A stretch of 64,000 bases of DNA from JAWKJY01 sp041393535 (lineage in GTDB: Bacteria; Actinomycetota; Thermoleophilia; Gaiellales; Gaiellaceae), in assembly GCA_041393535.1 (NCBI GenBank), contig JAWKJY010000004.1, positions 310,001 to 374,000 on the forward strand. The letters run 5' to 3'. Position numbers and translations under genes: made by a program. Below, one piece after another: positions 34,028 through 43,050 of this stretch. Within the stretch, counting starts at the first letter, position 1, and every line of letters starts with the position of its first letter. The notes under the pieces were generated by a model, which worked only from the letters and a program-made list of their open reading frames with translations, was not told where the DNA came from and searched no databases.

Positions 34028-35353
34028 CTAGATGATGCCGCCGCGCGCCATCGCGCGGTAGTCGAGCGCCCGATCGAGGATCTCGTCCGAGACGCCCATG
34101 TCGCGGGCGACCTCGCGCAGCGAGCGGCCGCTCTGCGAGGCCTCCTTGACGATCTCGGCGGCCCGGTCGTACCCGATGTACGGGTTCAGCGAGGTCGCCG
34201 CCGAGAGCGTGAGCTCTGCGTACTCCTGGCACTGGGCGGCGTTCGCCTGGATGCCATCGACGCACTTCTCCGCGAGCAGGCGCGAGGCGCTCGAGAGGAT
34301 CCGGATCGAGTGGAGCAGGTTCCGGGCCATGAGCGGGACGTAGACGTTCAGCTCGAAGTGGCCGTTCATGCCGCCGATCGCGATCGCGGCGTCGTTGCCG
34401 ATCACCTGGGCGCCGACCTGGGTCACGACCTCCGGGATGACCGGGTTGACCTTGCCCGGCATGATCGAGCTGCCCTTCTGGAGCTCGGGCAGGTAGATCT
34501 CGCCGAGGCCCGCGCGCGGGCCGGAGCCCATCAGGCGCAGGTCGTTCGCGATCTTCGTCAGCGAGACGGCGACGGTCTTGAGCGCGCCCGAGGCCTCGAC
34601 GAGCCCGTCGCGGGCGGCCTGCGCCTCGAACGGGTCGGCCGGGGCGTTGATCGACAGGCCGGACGTCGACGAGAGCAGCGCCCGCACCTTCTCGGCGAAC
34701 TCCGGGTGGGTGTTCAGGCCGGTGCCGGTCGCGGTGCCGCCGAGCGGGATCTTGCCCAGGCGCTCGAGCGTCGACTCGACGCGCGCGGCGCCCTCGCTGA
34801 CCTGCGCGGCGTAGCCGCCGAACTCCTGGCCGAGGGTGACCGGCACGGCGTCCATCAGGTGCGTTCGGCCCGACTTGACGATGTCGGCGAACTCGGTCGC
34901 CTTCGCCGCGAGCGACGCGCTGAGCTGGCGGAGGGCCGGCAGCAGGTCGTTGACCGCACCGTCGAGAGCCGCGAGGTGCACGGCGGACGGGAAGACGTCG
35001 TTCGACGACTGGCCCATGTTGACGTCGTCGTTCGGGTGGATGCCCTCGCCGGCGAGGGCCGCGATCACCTCGTTGGCGTTCATGTTCGACGAGGTTCCCG
35101 AGCCCGTCTGGAAGACGTCGATCGGGAACTGGTCGTCGAACTCGCCCGCGGCGATCCGGTCGGCCGCGGCGGCGATCCGCTCGGCCTTCCCGGCGTCGAG
35201 GAGCCCGAGATCCGCGTTCACGCGCGCTGCAGCGCCCTTGATGCGGGCCAGCCAGTGCGCGACGGAGGTCGGGATCGGCTCCCCGGACACGGGGAAGTTG
35301 GCGACGGCCTTCCTGGTCTCGCCGCCCCACAGCTCGTTCGTCGTATCGGTCAT
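34028..35353 (-). CDS. fumC: Fumarate hydratase, class II
   Basis: Citric acid cycle enzyme converting fumarate and malate. The 441-residue protein has QTGSGTSSNMNANEVIA, NDDVNMGQSSNDVFPSA, KSGRTHLMDAVPVTLGQEF, GTATGTGLNTHPEFAEKV and the superfamily signature GSSIMPGKVNPVIPE. These separate it from aspartase, which uses a slightly different set. The ATG at 35353 is preceded by TAGACT with 7 bases between, so the mRNA is probably leaderless. It is convergent with arginase. Confidence 0.96.
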   Translation of the reverse strand: MTDTTNELWGGETRKAVANFPVSGEPIPTSVAHWLARIKGAAARVNADLGLLDAGKAERIAAAADRIAAGEFDDQFPIDVFQTGSGTSSNMNANEVIAALAGEGIHPNDDVNMGQSSNDVFPSAVHLAALDGAVNDLLPALRQLSASLAAKATEFADIVKSGRTHLMDAVPVTLGQEFGGYAAQVSEGAARVESTLERLGKIPLGGTATGTGLNTHPEFAEKVRALLSSTSGLSINAPADPFEAQAARDGLVEASGALKTVAVSLTKIANDLRLMGSGPRAGLGEIYLPELQKGSSIMPGKVNPVIPEVVTQVGAQVIGNDAAIAIGGMNGHFELNVYVPLMARNLLHSIRILSSASRLLAEKCVDGIQANAAQCQEYAELTLSAATSLNPYIGYDRAAEIVKEASQSGRSLREVARDMGVSDEILDRALDYRAMARGGII

Positions 35354-35360
35354 GCGGCCG

Positions 35361-35366
35361 AGTCTA
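35361..35366 (-). promoter_or_regulatory. Leaderless promoter -10 of fumC (TAGACT)
   Basis: On the minus strand TAGACT, 7 bases, then the ATG at 35353. Confidence 0.55.
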
Positions 35367-35410
35367 CGCGAGCCCGCGCGACACGCGGCCGACATCCCGC
35401 TCGCACGCGA

Positions 35411-35435
35411 CGGGACCCGGCGCGAGCCGGGCCCG
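35411..35435 (-). terminator. Terminator hairpin after the IscA-type gene
   Basis: CGGGCCCGGC and GCCGGGTCCCG (minus strand) pair around a TCGC loop with one bulged base, 32 bases past the carrier gene stop. Confidence 0.55.
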
Positions 35436-35466
35436 TACGTCGGATCCCCGTCGCCGGGGCCGCGCC

Positions 35467-35868
35467 TCAGTGGGCGCAGCCGGCGCCGCAGCCGCCGCCG
35501 CGGGCCACCGCGGGGGCGCCCTCGCCGTCGGCCTCGTCCTTCGCCTGGAAGGAGGAGCCGCAGCCGCACGAGGCGACGACGTTCGGGTTGTTGATCGCGA
35601 AGCCGCCGCCCATCAGGGCGTCGACGAAGTCGATCTCGGCGCCGACGAGGTACGGCGCGCTGAACGGGTCGACGACGACCCGGACGCCGTGCGCCTCGAT
35701 CTCGTTGTCGCCGTCCTGCGGGCCGCGGTCGAAGCCGAGGGCGTACTGGAACCCCGAGCAACCGCCACCCTGCACGGCGATGCGGAGCACCTTGGCCTCG
35801 CCCTCGGGCTCGTCCTGGGCGAGCTCGCGGATCTTGTCGGCGGCGTTCTCGGTGACGGTCAGGAGCAT
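35467..35868 (-). CDS. IscA/ErpA-type iron-sulfur carrier protein
   Basis: A 133-residue A-type carrier that delivers Fe-S clusters to apo-proteins. The three conserved Cys are in QGGGCSGFQYAL and SCGCGSSFQ, with FSAPYLVGAEIDFVDALMGGGF between. After the normal end the protein has an extra tail of about 22 residues that is Gly-rich and ends GGGCGAGCAH, adding two Cys and a His. ATG 35868 has GGGAGGAT upstream and a TAGCAT -10 at 35900-35905. It sits beside the complex I operon, whose subunits need many Fe-S clusters. Confidence 0.92.
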   Translation of the reverse strand: MLLTVTENAADKIRELAQDEPEGEAKVLRIAVQGGGCSGFQYALGFDRGPQDGDNEIEAHGVRVVVDPFSAPYLVGAEIDFVDALMGGGFAINNPNVVASCGCGSSFQAKDEADGEGAPAVARGGGCGAGCAH

Positions 35869-35899
35869 GTGCTGATCCTCCCTGGGGTTCCTGCTTCCG

Positions 35900-35905
35900 A
35901 TGCTA
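35900..35905 (-). promoter_or_regulatory. Promoter -10 of the IscA-type gene (TAGCAT)
   Basis: TAGCAT on the minus strand, about 31 bases before the ATG. This gene has a leader with a normal ribosome site, unlike many neighbours. Confidence 0.4.
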
Positions 35906-36037
35906 GCAACGCGCGGCTCGCGGGCCGAATTCCCGGCGATCGTCCCCGTGATCGGCCGGGCCTCCGGGTTCGTGACAGTGGTTGCACACGAAACGTGCCC
36001 GCTCCTGCAGGGTTTTTACCCCGGGGACGGAACCTCC

Positions 36038-36066
36038 TTGTGCCGGTACCATCCCCGTGGTACGAA
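36038..36066 (+). promoter_or_regulatory. Possible promoter of the nuo operon
   Basis: TTGTGC (36038-36043) and TACGAA (36061-36066) are 17 bases apart. About 85 bases of leader precede nuoA. The leader holds an 18-codon reading frame (36102-36155) that ends on the nuoA start codon. Confidence 0.3.
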
Positions 36067-36151
36067 TTCCCGCGACTGGTCCGCGGGTGGGAAGGATCTG
36101 CGTGCGCGACGCGAGCAGGACGAGGAACGACGTGAAGGGCGGCTCGACGCC

Positions 36152-36517
36152 GTGACCCTCGACCGCTGGCTGCCGTTCCTCATCTTCGCCCTGATGGCGT
36201 TCGCCATCCCGTTCTCGATGGTCGTGATGTCCTTCGTGTTCTCGACGCGCCCGCGCGCGAGGACGAAGGCGCGCACGATCCCGTTCGAGTCGGGCGTCTC
36301 CGAGGGCGCGCCGCCCCAGCAGCGCTTCACGATCGCCTTCTACCTGACGGCGATGCTCTTCATCGTCTTCGACATCGAGATCGTCTTCCTCTACCCGGTC
36401 GCGATCGTGCTCGACGCCGTCGGCTGGTTCGCGCTGGCCGAGTTCGGCTTCTTCATCGCGATCCTCGCGCTCGCCTACGTCTACATCTGGAAGAAGGGGG
36501 CGCTCGAGTGGCGGTGA
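36152..36517 (+). CDS. nuoA: NADH-quinone oxidoreductase subunit A
   Basis: Membrane subunit of complex I near the quinone site. The 121-residue protein has three membrane segments and the conserved loop TIPFESGVSEGAPPQQRFTIAFYLTAM, given here in part as PFESGVSEG, with the acidic FIVFDIEIVFLYP segment. GTG 36152 is chosen because TLDRWLPFLIF starts the first membrane segment and the size is right. It begins the nuoA-N operon; every junction after it is tight. The stop overlaps the nuoB start region by 10 bases. Confidence 0.95.
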   Translation: MTLDRWLPFLIFALMAFAIPFSMVVMSFVFSTRPRARTKARTIPFESGVSEGAPPQQRFTIAFYLTAMLFIVFDIEIVFLYPVAIVLDAVGWFALAEFGFFIAILALAYVYIWKKGALEWR

Positions 36518-37104
36518 GCAACGGAGACGGGACGCGCAAGCGCCTCGCGGACTACGGCCTGAACTCCGAGCGCACGCTGATGCAGGAGAAGGGCCCCGGG
36601 GTCTTCGAGCGGGAGCTCGGCGACCTCGAGGACAAGCTCATGCTCACGACGCTCGAGAAGGCGGTCCTCTGGGCGCAGGGCAACTCGGTCTGGCCGGACA
36701 CGTTCGGCCTCGCCTGCTGCGCGATCGAGATGATGTCGATCGTGTCCGCGCGCTACGACGTCGCGCGGTTCGGCATGGAGGTCTTCCGCGCGTCGCCGCG
36801 CCAGGCCGACCTGCTGATCGTGTCGGGCCGCGTCTCGCACAAGATGGCGGCGCCGCTGCGGCAGATCTACGACCAGATGCTGGAGCCGAAGTGGGTCATC
36901 GCCATGGGCGCCTGCTCGAGCTCCGGCGGGATGTTCAACAACTACGCGATCCTGCAGGGCGTCGATCGCATCGTCCCCGTCGACATCCACGTGCCGGGCT
37001 GCCCGCCGCGGCCCGAAGCGCTGCTCGAGGGGATCATCCGCCTGCAGGAGAAGATCAAGGCCGGCGTTCCGCCGGCGTACGAGATCCGCAAGGTGGCGTC
37101 GTGA
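36508..37104 (+). CDS. nuoB: NADH-quinone oxidoreductase subunit B
   Basis: Carries Fe-S cluster N2, which passes electrons to quinone. The 198-residue protein has the cluster ligands: CC in GLACCAIEMM, Cys in AMGACSSSGGMFNNY and Cys in HVPGCPPRPEAL. The N-terminal 40 residues are a lineage-specific extension before LEKAVLWAQGNSVWP. GTG 36508 is the earliest start; GTG 36514 is possible. It overlaps nuoA by 10 bases. Confidence 0.97.
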   Translation: MAVSNGDGTRKRLADYGLNSERTLMQEKGPGVFERELGDLEDKLMLTTLEKAVLWAQGNSVWPDTFGLACCAIEMMSIVSARYDVARFGMEVFRASPRQADLLIVSGRVSHKMAAPLRQIYDQMLEPKWVIAMGACSSSGGMFNNYAILQGVDRIVPVDIHVPGCPPRPEALLEGIIRLQEKIKAGVPPAYEIRKVAS

Positions 37105-37132
37105 CGGGCCGTTCGGCGGGGGTCGGGCGCTA

Positions 37133-37678
37133 GTGGCGTACGAGCAGGTCCCCGGCTTCGTCGAGGAGCGCCAGGCGCACGGCGAGACGACCGTCGTCGT
37201 CGAGCGCGAGCGCCTCGTCGAGGCGGCCACGCACCTGCGCGACGTCGAGGGCTTCCGCTTCCTCGCGGACGTCGCCGCGGCGGACTACCTCGGCTGGGGC
37301 GGCGAGGGCGTCGCCGGCTACTGGGGCAGCGCGGCCGGCCGCGACGTGAACGCCCCCGGCTCGTGGGCCCTGCACAAGCTGCCCGAGCCGAAGCCGAAGC
37401 GGTTCAGCGTCTCCTACCACCTGCTCAGACTGCAGCGCGGCGCGCCGCGGATCCGGCTGCAGGTCTGGGCGGACGACGGCGAGACGGTGCCGTCCGTCGT
37501 CTACGTCTGGCCGACCGCCGACTGGCACGAGCGCGAGGCGTACGACCTCATGGGCATCGTCTTCGACGGCCATCCGAACCTGGTCAGGATCCTGCTGGAG
37601 GAGGACTGGGTGGGGCACCCGCTGCGCAAGGACTACCCGATCGGCGGCGAGCCCGTCCGCTTCTCGGAGGCCGAGTAG
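37133..37678 (+). CDS. nuoC: NADH-quinone oxidoreductase subunit C
   Basis: Peripheral-arm subunit that supports the N2 cluster module. The 181-residue protein has the ADYLGWG strand, FSVSYHLLRLQRGAPRIRLQVW, and the 30-kDa signature WYEREAYDLMGI-like block, seen here as DWHEREAYDLMGIVFDGHPNLVRI in parts, then GHPLRKDYPIGGEP. It is separate from nuoD, not fused. GTG 37133 follows nuoB by 28 bases and the stop lies 2 bases before nuoD. Confidence 0.94.
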   Translation: MAYEQVPGFVEERQAHGETTVVVERERLVEAATHLRDVEGFRFLADVAAADYLGWGGEGVAGYWGSAAGRDVNAPGSWALHKLPEPKPKRFSVSYHLLRLQRGAPRIRLQVWADDGETVPSVVYVWPTADWHEREAYDLMGIVFDGHPNLVRILLEEDWVGHPLRKDYPIGGEPVRFSEAE

Positions 37679-37680
37679 CC

Positions 37681-38946
37681 ATGGCCGTCAGCGAGCGCCG
37701 CACGACGCCGATCTACGAGGGGACGCGGATCCCGCACCCGATCCCGACGATCCTCCTCGTCCCGCCGGAGCTGCGGGAGGACGACGACATCCTCCAGGTC
37801 AACTTCGGGCCGAACCACCCGTCCACGCACGGCGTGCTCCGGCTCGTGGTCGACCTCGACGGCGAGACGGTCGTCGGCCTGCGCGCGGTGATCGGCTACC
37901 TGCACACCGGCTTCGAGAAGTCGATGGAGCAGAAGTCCTACTGGAAGGCGATCACCTACCCCGCCCGGATCGACTACCTGAACTTCCAGGCGAACGAGCT
38001 CGTCTTCGTGATGGCGATCGAGAAGCTGCTCGGGATCGACGTGCCGCCGAAGGCCCAGTGGATGCGCACCTGCCTGGCAGAGCTCGTCCGGATCCACTCG
38101 CACCTCGTCTGGCTCGGCACCTCGGCGCTCGAGCTGGGGGCGATCGGCCTGTTCTGGTACACGTTCCGCGAGCGCGACGCCATCCTCGACCTCTTCGAGA
38201 TGGTCACCGGCGTGCGCATGCACACCCGCTACATCCAGGCCGGCGGCCTCGCGGAGGACATCCCGCCCGGGTTCGCCGCCGAGGCGCGCCGCCTCGCCGA
38301 CCGGATGCCGAAGGCGGTCGACGAGTACGAGGCGATCCTCGACCGGAACGTCATCTGGCTCCAGCGGACGAAGGGACTCGGGCTCCTCTCCGCGGACGAC
38401 GCCATCGCGCTCGGCCAGTCCGGGCCGCTGCTGCGGGCCTCCGGCGTCGACTGGGACCTCCGCAAGGACCAGCCGTACCTCGTCTACGACCAGCTCGACT
38501 TCGACGTCCCGGTCTACTACACGGGCGACGTGTACGACCGGTACAAGGTGCACATGGACGAGATGCGCCAGTCCGCGCGCATCATCCACCAGTGCATCGA
38601 GGGCATGCCGAGCGGGCCCTGGATCTCGAGTGACCGGAAGGTCGTGCTGCCGCCCCGCGACGAGCTCCACACCTCGATGGAGAGCCTGATCCACCACTTC
38701 AAGCTCGTCACCGAGGGCTACCGCGTGCCCGAGGGCGAGGTGTACGTGGCGATCGAGTCGGCCCGCGGCGAGATGGGCTGCTACCTCGTCTCGGACGGCG
38801 GCCCCAAGCCCTGGCGCGTGAAGTTCCGCGCCCCGTCCTTCGTCGCGCTGCAGGCGGGCGCCACGGTCATGGCGAACACGTTGATCGCGGACATGATCGC
38901 CATCGCCGGCTCGCTCGACACGGTCATGGGGGAGGTCGACCGCTGA
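37681..38946 (+). CDS. nuoD: NADH-quinone oxidoreductase subunit D
   Basis: The 49-kDa-type subunit forming the quinone pocket with NuoB. The 421-residue protein has FGPNHPSTHGVLRLVVDLDG with the quinone-contact His, IGYLHTGFEKSMEQKSY, the ERI-type Arg/His region and the late SARGEMGCYLVSDGG with RFRAPSFVAL-like KFRAPSFVALQ. Relationship to NiFe hydrogenase large subunits is clear, but no Ni-binding Cys are present. ATG 37681; the stop overlaps nuoE as TGATG. Confidence 0.97.
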   Translation: MAVSERRTTPIYEGTRIPHPIPTILLVPPELREDDDILQVNFGPNHPSTHGVLRLVVDLDGETVVGLRAVIGYLHTGFEKSMEQKSYWKAITYPARIDYLNFQANELVFVMAIEKLLGIDVPPKAQWMRTCLAELVRIHSHLVWLGTSALELGAIGLFWYTFRERDAILDLFEMVTGVRMHTRYIQAGGLAEDIPPGFAAEARRLADRMPKAVDEYEAILDRNVIWLQRTKGLGLLSADDAIALGQSGPLLRASGVDWDLRKDQPYLVYDQLDFDVPVYYTGDVYDRYKVHMDEMRQSARIIHQCIEGMPSGPWISSDRKVVLPPRDELHTSMESLIHHFKLVTEGYRVPEGEVYVAIESARGEMGCYLVSDGGPKPWRVKFRAPSFVALQAGATVMANTLIADMIAIAGSLDTVMGEVDR

Positions 38947-39458
38947 TGGCCGAGGTCGTCGACCTCTACGACCAGATCCAGGAGATCGCCGACCGCTACC
39001 CGGTCAGGCGCTCCGCGGTGATCCCGGCCCTGCAGCTCGCCCAGAAGACGTACGGCTGGCTGCCGCCGCACGCGTTCCGTCAGGTGGCCGACGCGCTCGA
39101 GCTGACGCCGGCGTACTGCCAGTCGGTCGCGAGCTTCTACGACATGTTCCACCTCGAGCCCGTCGGGAAGTGCCTGATCGAGATCTGCACGAACGTCTCG
39201 TGCGCGCTCGTGGGCGCCCAGCAGGTGCTCGAGGCGTTCCAGGACGAGCTCGGGATCCACGCGGGCGAGACGACGGACGACGGCGAGTTCACCCTCCGCA
39301 CGATCGAGTGCGCGGGCGGATGCGGCTGGGGCACGGTCGTCGCGGTCGACCACCGCTACCGCGAGCGGGTGGGCGCCGGCGACGTGCGCGGCATCGTGCG
39401 CGAGCTGAAGGGCCTGCCGCCGGAGGACGAGGACGAGATCGAGGAGGAGGCGCAGTGA
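38946..39458 (+). CDS. nuoE: NADH-quinone oxidoreductase subunit E
   Basis: Thioredoxin-fold subunit holding the [2Fe-2S] cluster N1a. The 170-residue protein begins with a helical region (SAVIPALQLAQKTYGWLP) and has the four ligands as Cys in EICTNVSCALVG and Cys in IECAGGCGWGTVV. A Glu-rich tail (PPEDEDEIEEEAQ) ends it. ATG 38946 overlaps the nuoD stop, and its stop overlaps the nuoF GTG. Confidence 0.96.
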   Translation: MAEVVDLYDQIQEIADRYPVRRSAVIPALQLAQKTYGWLPPHAFRQVADALELTPAYCQSVASFYDMFHLEPVGKCLIEICTNVSCALVGAQQVLEAFQDELGIHAGETTDDGEFTLRTIECAGGCGWGTVVAVDHRYRERVGAGDVRGIVRELKGLPPEDEDEIEEEAQ

Positions 39459-40852
39459 GCGGGCCCAGGCGCGTCCTGCTCGAGCACGCGGCCGAGCACG
39501 ACGTCACGAAGCTGTCGGAGTACGAGAAGGTCGGCGGCTACGAGTCGCTGCGTCGGGCGCTCGGGATGGAGCGCCAGCAGCTGATCGACGAGTTCCTCGC
39601 CTCGGGGATCCGCGGCCGCGGCGGCGCGGGCTTCCCGATGGGCCGCAAGGCCAGCTTCCTGCCGAAGCCCGAGCAGACGCCGAAGCCGATCTACCTCGCC
39701 GTCAACGCGGACGAGTCCGAGCCGGGAACGTTCAAGGACCGCGAGATCATCTTCTCGAACCCGCACGCCCTGGTCGAGGGCGTCGTGATCGCGAGCTACG
39801 CGATCGGCGCGAAGGGCGCGTTCATCTACATCCGCGGCGAGTACTTCACGGAGTACGAGATCCTCGTCGCCGCGCTCGAGGAGGCGCGCGACCGCGGCCT
39901 CGTCGGCTCGAACATCCTCGGCAGCGGCTTCTCGCTGACGATCGTCGTCCACCGCGGCGCCGGCGCCTACATCTGCGGCGAGGAGACCGCGCTGCTCGAG
40001 TCGCTCGAGGGCAAGCGCGGGCAGCCCCGCTCGAAGCCGCCGTTCCCCGCGATCGCCGGCCTCTACGCGTCGCCGACGCTGATCAACAACGTCGAGACGA
40101 TCGCGACGCTCCCGACGATCCTCCGCCTCGGCGGCGAGGAGTACGGGAAGCTCGGGGTCGAGAACTCCGCGGGCACCCGCGTGTTCTCCCTCTCCGGCAA
40201 CGTCGTGAACGGCGGCAACTACGAGCTCGAGCTCGGCACCCCGCTGCGGACGCTGATCGAGGACCTCGGCGGGGGCGTCGCCGACGGCCGGAAGCTCAAG
40301 GCGGTCATCCCCGGCGGCTCGTCCGTGCCGGTGCTGACGCCCGACCAGATCGACACGCCGCTCGATTTCGACTCGATCGCGAAGGCCGGCTCGATGCTCG
40401 GGTCGGGGGCCGTGATCGTGATCGACGACCGCTGCTGCATGGTGCAGCTCGCCCTCCGGGTCGCGCAGTTCTACCAGCACGAGTCGTGCGGCAAGTGCAC
40501 GCCGTGCCGCGAGGGCACGCGCTGGATGGTGCAGATCCTGCGCAAGATCGAGTCGGGCGAGGCGAGCCAGAACGAGCTGGACCTGCTGCTCAACGTGTGC
40601 GACCGGATCCTCGGCAAGTGCCTCTGCCCGCTCGGCGACGCGGCGGCGATGCCGGTGGCGAGCTACGTGGCGAAGTTCCGCGAGGAGTTCCAGCGCCACA
40701 TCGACGAGGGCGGCTGCCCCTTCGGCGGCGAGTCGTCGCTCGAGGGGATCCTCTCGCCGGTCGATCAGCACCACCAGCACGTGCGCGCCCGGATCGACGT
40801 CCCCTTGCCGCTCGCCGATCCGACGGTCGCAGGTAGGGTGGCGGCGTCGTGA
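39455..40852 (+). CDS. nuoF: NADH-quinone oxidoreductase subunit F
   Basis: Oxidises NADH with FMN and passes electrons to cluster N3. The 465-residue protein has the FMN/NADH region GIRGRGGAGFPMGRK, AVNADESEPGTFKDREI, GAGAYICGEETALLESLEG and the [4Fe-4S] ligands in HESCGKCTPCREGTRW plus a later Cys in GKCLCPLGDAA. GTG 39455 overlaps nuoE as GTGA, and the stop overlaps nuoG as GTGA. The N-terminal 20 residues are variable. Confidence 0.97.
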   Translation: MSGPRRVLLEHAAEHDVTKLSEYEKVGGYESLRRALGMERQQLIDEFLASGIRGRGGAGFPMGRKASFLPKPEQTPKPIYLAVNADESEPGTFKDREIIFSNPHALVEGVVIASYAIGAKGAFIYIRGEYFTEYEILVAALEEARDRGLVGSNILGSGFSLTIVVHRGAGAYICGEETALLESLEGKRGQPRSKPPFPAIAGLYASPTLINNVETIATLPTILRLGGEEYGKLGVENSAGTRVFSLSGNVVNGGNYELELGTPLRTLIEDLGGGVADGRKLKAVIPGGSSVPVLTPDQIDTPLDFDSIAKAGSMLGSGAVIVIDDRCCMVQLALRVAQFYQHESCGKCTPCREGTRWMVQILRKIESGEASQNELDLLLNVCDRILGKCLCPLGDAAAMPVASYVAKFREEFQRHIDEGGCPFGGESSLEGILSPVDQHHQHVRARIDVPLPLADPTVAGRVAAS

Positions 40853-43050
40853 GCGCCCCCGAGCTCGTCACGGTCACCGTCGACGGTCGCGAGATCCAGG
40901 TGCCGAAGGGCACCGGGATGGTCGAGACGGCCCTGTCGGCGGGGATCGAGATCCCGGTGTTCTGCTACGAGCCCCGGATCGGGCCGCCTCTCGGCGCCTG
41001 CCGCATGTGCCTCTGCGAGGTCGAGGGCATGCCGAAGCTGCAGGCCGCCTGCACGCTGACCGCGCAGGACGGGATGGTCGTCAAGACGGCCGCCGAGAGC
41101 CCGATGGCGAAGGACGGCCAGGAGGCGGTGCTCGAGTTCATCCTCCTGAACCACCCGCTCGACTGCCCCGACTGCGACAAGGGCGGCGAGTGCCCGCTGC
41201 AGGACCTGACCTTCCGCTACGGGCCCGGCACGACGCGGATGCGCTTCCCGAAGCGCACGTTCGACAAGCCGATCCCGATCTCGCCGCTGATCGCGCTCGA
41301 CCGCGAGCGCTGCATCCTCTGCTACCGCTGCACGCGCTTCTCCGAGGGCGTCGCAGAGGACGGCCAGCTCGTCGCGAAGAACCGCGGCGCGCAGTCGATC
41401 ATCACCACGTTCGAGGACGAGCCCTACCGCGCGCACTTCTCGGGCAACGTCACCGAGCTCTGCCCGGTCGGAGCGCTCACCTCGACCGCGTACCGCTTCA
41501 AGGCGCGCCCGTGGGAGATCCAGAGCGTCCCGTCGGTCTGCGGCCTCTGCCCGGTCGGCTGCAACACGTGGGTGACGACGCGCGAGGGCAAGGTCGTCCG
41601 CATCCTCAGCCGCAACCACCCCGAGGTCGACGAGGGCTGGATCTGCGACAAGGGGCGCTTCGCCTACGGGCACCTGCGCTCGGAGGACCGGATCGCGAAG
41701 CTGCTCCGTCGCGTCCGTCGGCGCGGGTTCGAGGAGGTCGGGCTCGGGGACGCGGTCGCCGACGCCGAGGCGGGCCTGCGGCAGGCCGGCGACTCGGTCG
41801 TCGTCGCGTTCGCGGGCACCGAGACGCTCGAGGTCGCCGACGCGATCTCGCGGATCGTGCGCGGGACGCTCGGCTCGGACCTGGCCCTCCTGCCCGAGGA
41901 GCCGATCGCCGCGCTCGACGCGTGGCGCGCGCCCCTCTCGGCGCTGCGCTCGATGCAGGTCTGCCTCGTCCTCGGCGACGAGCCGGTCGTCGAGCGCGCG
42001 CCCGGCGTCGACCTCTGGCTGCGGGCCGCGCGCCGTGCCGGCGCCGCGATCATCACGGTCAACCCCGCCGGCAGCGTCCAGGTGCCGCCCGGCTCCGCGG
42101 CCCAGATCGCGGCCGCGCTCGCGAGCGGGCAGGTCTCCGGCGATCTCGTCGAGGTCGACCGCGTGCTGCGCGAGGCGAGCCGCGTCGCGATCGTGTGGTC
42201 GGAGGACGACCCGTCCGGCGGCGCGCACGCCGCGGCGCTCGCCTCGGCCCTGGGCCTCGGCGAGGGTTCCGCGGTCTACTGGCTGCCGCGCACCCCGAAC
42301 GGCAAGGGCATCGCCGACGCGTGGCGGGCCGCCGGCGACGGCCGCCCGACGCAGGCGCCGCCGGCCGAGGGCGAGATCGGCGCGCTGATCGTCGGCGGCG
42401 ACGCCGCGACGGCCGATCCGCGCGTGCTCGCGCTCGCGGAGCGCGCCCGCTTCGTCGTCACCAGCGCGATGTTCATGAGCGAGGTCGCGAGCTGGTCGCA
42501 CCTGCTCCTGCCCGGCGCCGCGCCGCTCGAGCGCGACGGCACCGTCGTCAACCTCGAGGGCCGGCCGCAGCGCCAGCATCGCGCGGTGCAGGGGCCGGGG
42601 ATCGACGAGCTCGTCTTCTGGTCCGAGCTCGCCGGCCGCTTCGGCATCGCCGTCTCGCCCTGGCCGACGTTCGAGGGCGTCGGCGAGCAGGCCGCGCTCC
42701 CCGCGCGCGCCGCCGCCGCGACCGTCCAGGCACCCGCACCGTCGCCGCCGGCGGACGTGCCCGCCGACGGCTTCGCGCTCCTGACCTACCGCGCCGCCTT
42801 CTCCGGCCGCGAGGTCGATCACACGCCCGCCCTGGACTTCCAGCGGCCGCTGGCCGAGGTCGAGCTCGCGCACGCGGACGCCTCCCGGCTCGGCCTCGCG
42901 CCGGGCGACGCCGTCGTCGTCAGCTCGAACGGCACCTCGCGCGAGCTGGCCGTGCGCGTGAACCGCCGCCTGCTCGGCGGCGTGGCCCGCATCGCGGCCG
43001 ACCACGCCGCGGGCCTCGGGGCGCAGGTCGAGATCGCGAGGAAGGCCTGA
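40849..43050 (+). CDS. nuoG: NADH-quinone oxidoreductase subunit G
   Basis: The 75-kDa-type subunit carrying several Fe-S clusters. The 733-residue protein has an N-terminal [2Fe-2S] ferredoxin domain (GACRMCLCEVEG), the His-Cys3 motif HPLDCPDCDKGGECPLQDL, a [4Fe-4S] set CILCYRCTRF, and a molybdopterin-oxidoreductase-like domain opening with VCGLCPVGCNTW and WICDKGRFAY (the extra N7-type cluster). The C-terminal half keeps the fold but no cofactor is expected. GTG 40849 overlaps nuoF; the stop overlaps nuoH. Confidence 0.96.
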   Translation: MSAPELVTVTVDGREIQVPKGTGMVETALSAGIEIPVFCYEPRIGPPLGACRMCLCEVEGMPKLQAACTLTAQDGMVVKTAAESPMAKDGQEAVLEFILLNHPLDCPDCDKGGECPLQDLTFRYGPGTTRMRFPKRTFDKPIPISPLIALDRERCILCYRCTRFSEGVAEDGQLVAKNRGAQSIITTFEDEPYRAHFSGNVTELCPVGALTSTAYRFKARPWEIQSVPSVCGLCPVGCNTWVTTREGKVVRILSRNHPEVDEGWICDKGRFAYGHLRSEDRIAKLLRRVRRRGFEEVGLGDAVADAEAGLRQAGDSVVVAFAGTETLEVADAISRIVRGTLGSDLALLPEEPIAALDAWRAPLSALRSMQVCLVLGDEPVVERAPGVDLWLRAARRAGAAIITVNPAGSVQVPPGSAAQIAAALASGQVSGDLVEVDRVLREASRVAIVWSEDDPSGGAHAAALASALGLGEGSAVYWLPRTPNGKGIADAWRAAGDGRPTQAPPAEGEIGALIVGGDAATADPRVLALAERARFVVTSAMFMSEVASWSHLLLPGAAPLERDGTVVNLEGRPQRQHRAVQGPGIDELVFWSELAGRFGIAVSPWPTFEGVGEQAALPARAAAATVQAPAPSPPADVPADGFALLTYRAAFSGREVDHTPALDFQRPLAEVELAHADASRLGLAPGDAVVVSSNGTSRELAVRVNRRLLGGVARIAADHAAGLGAQVEIARKA

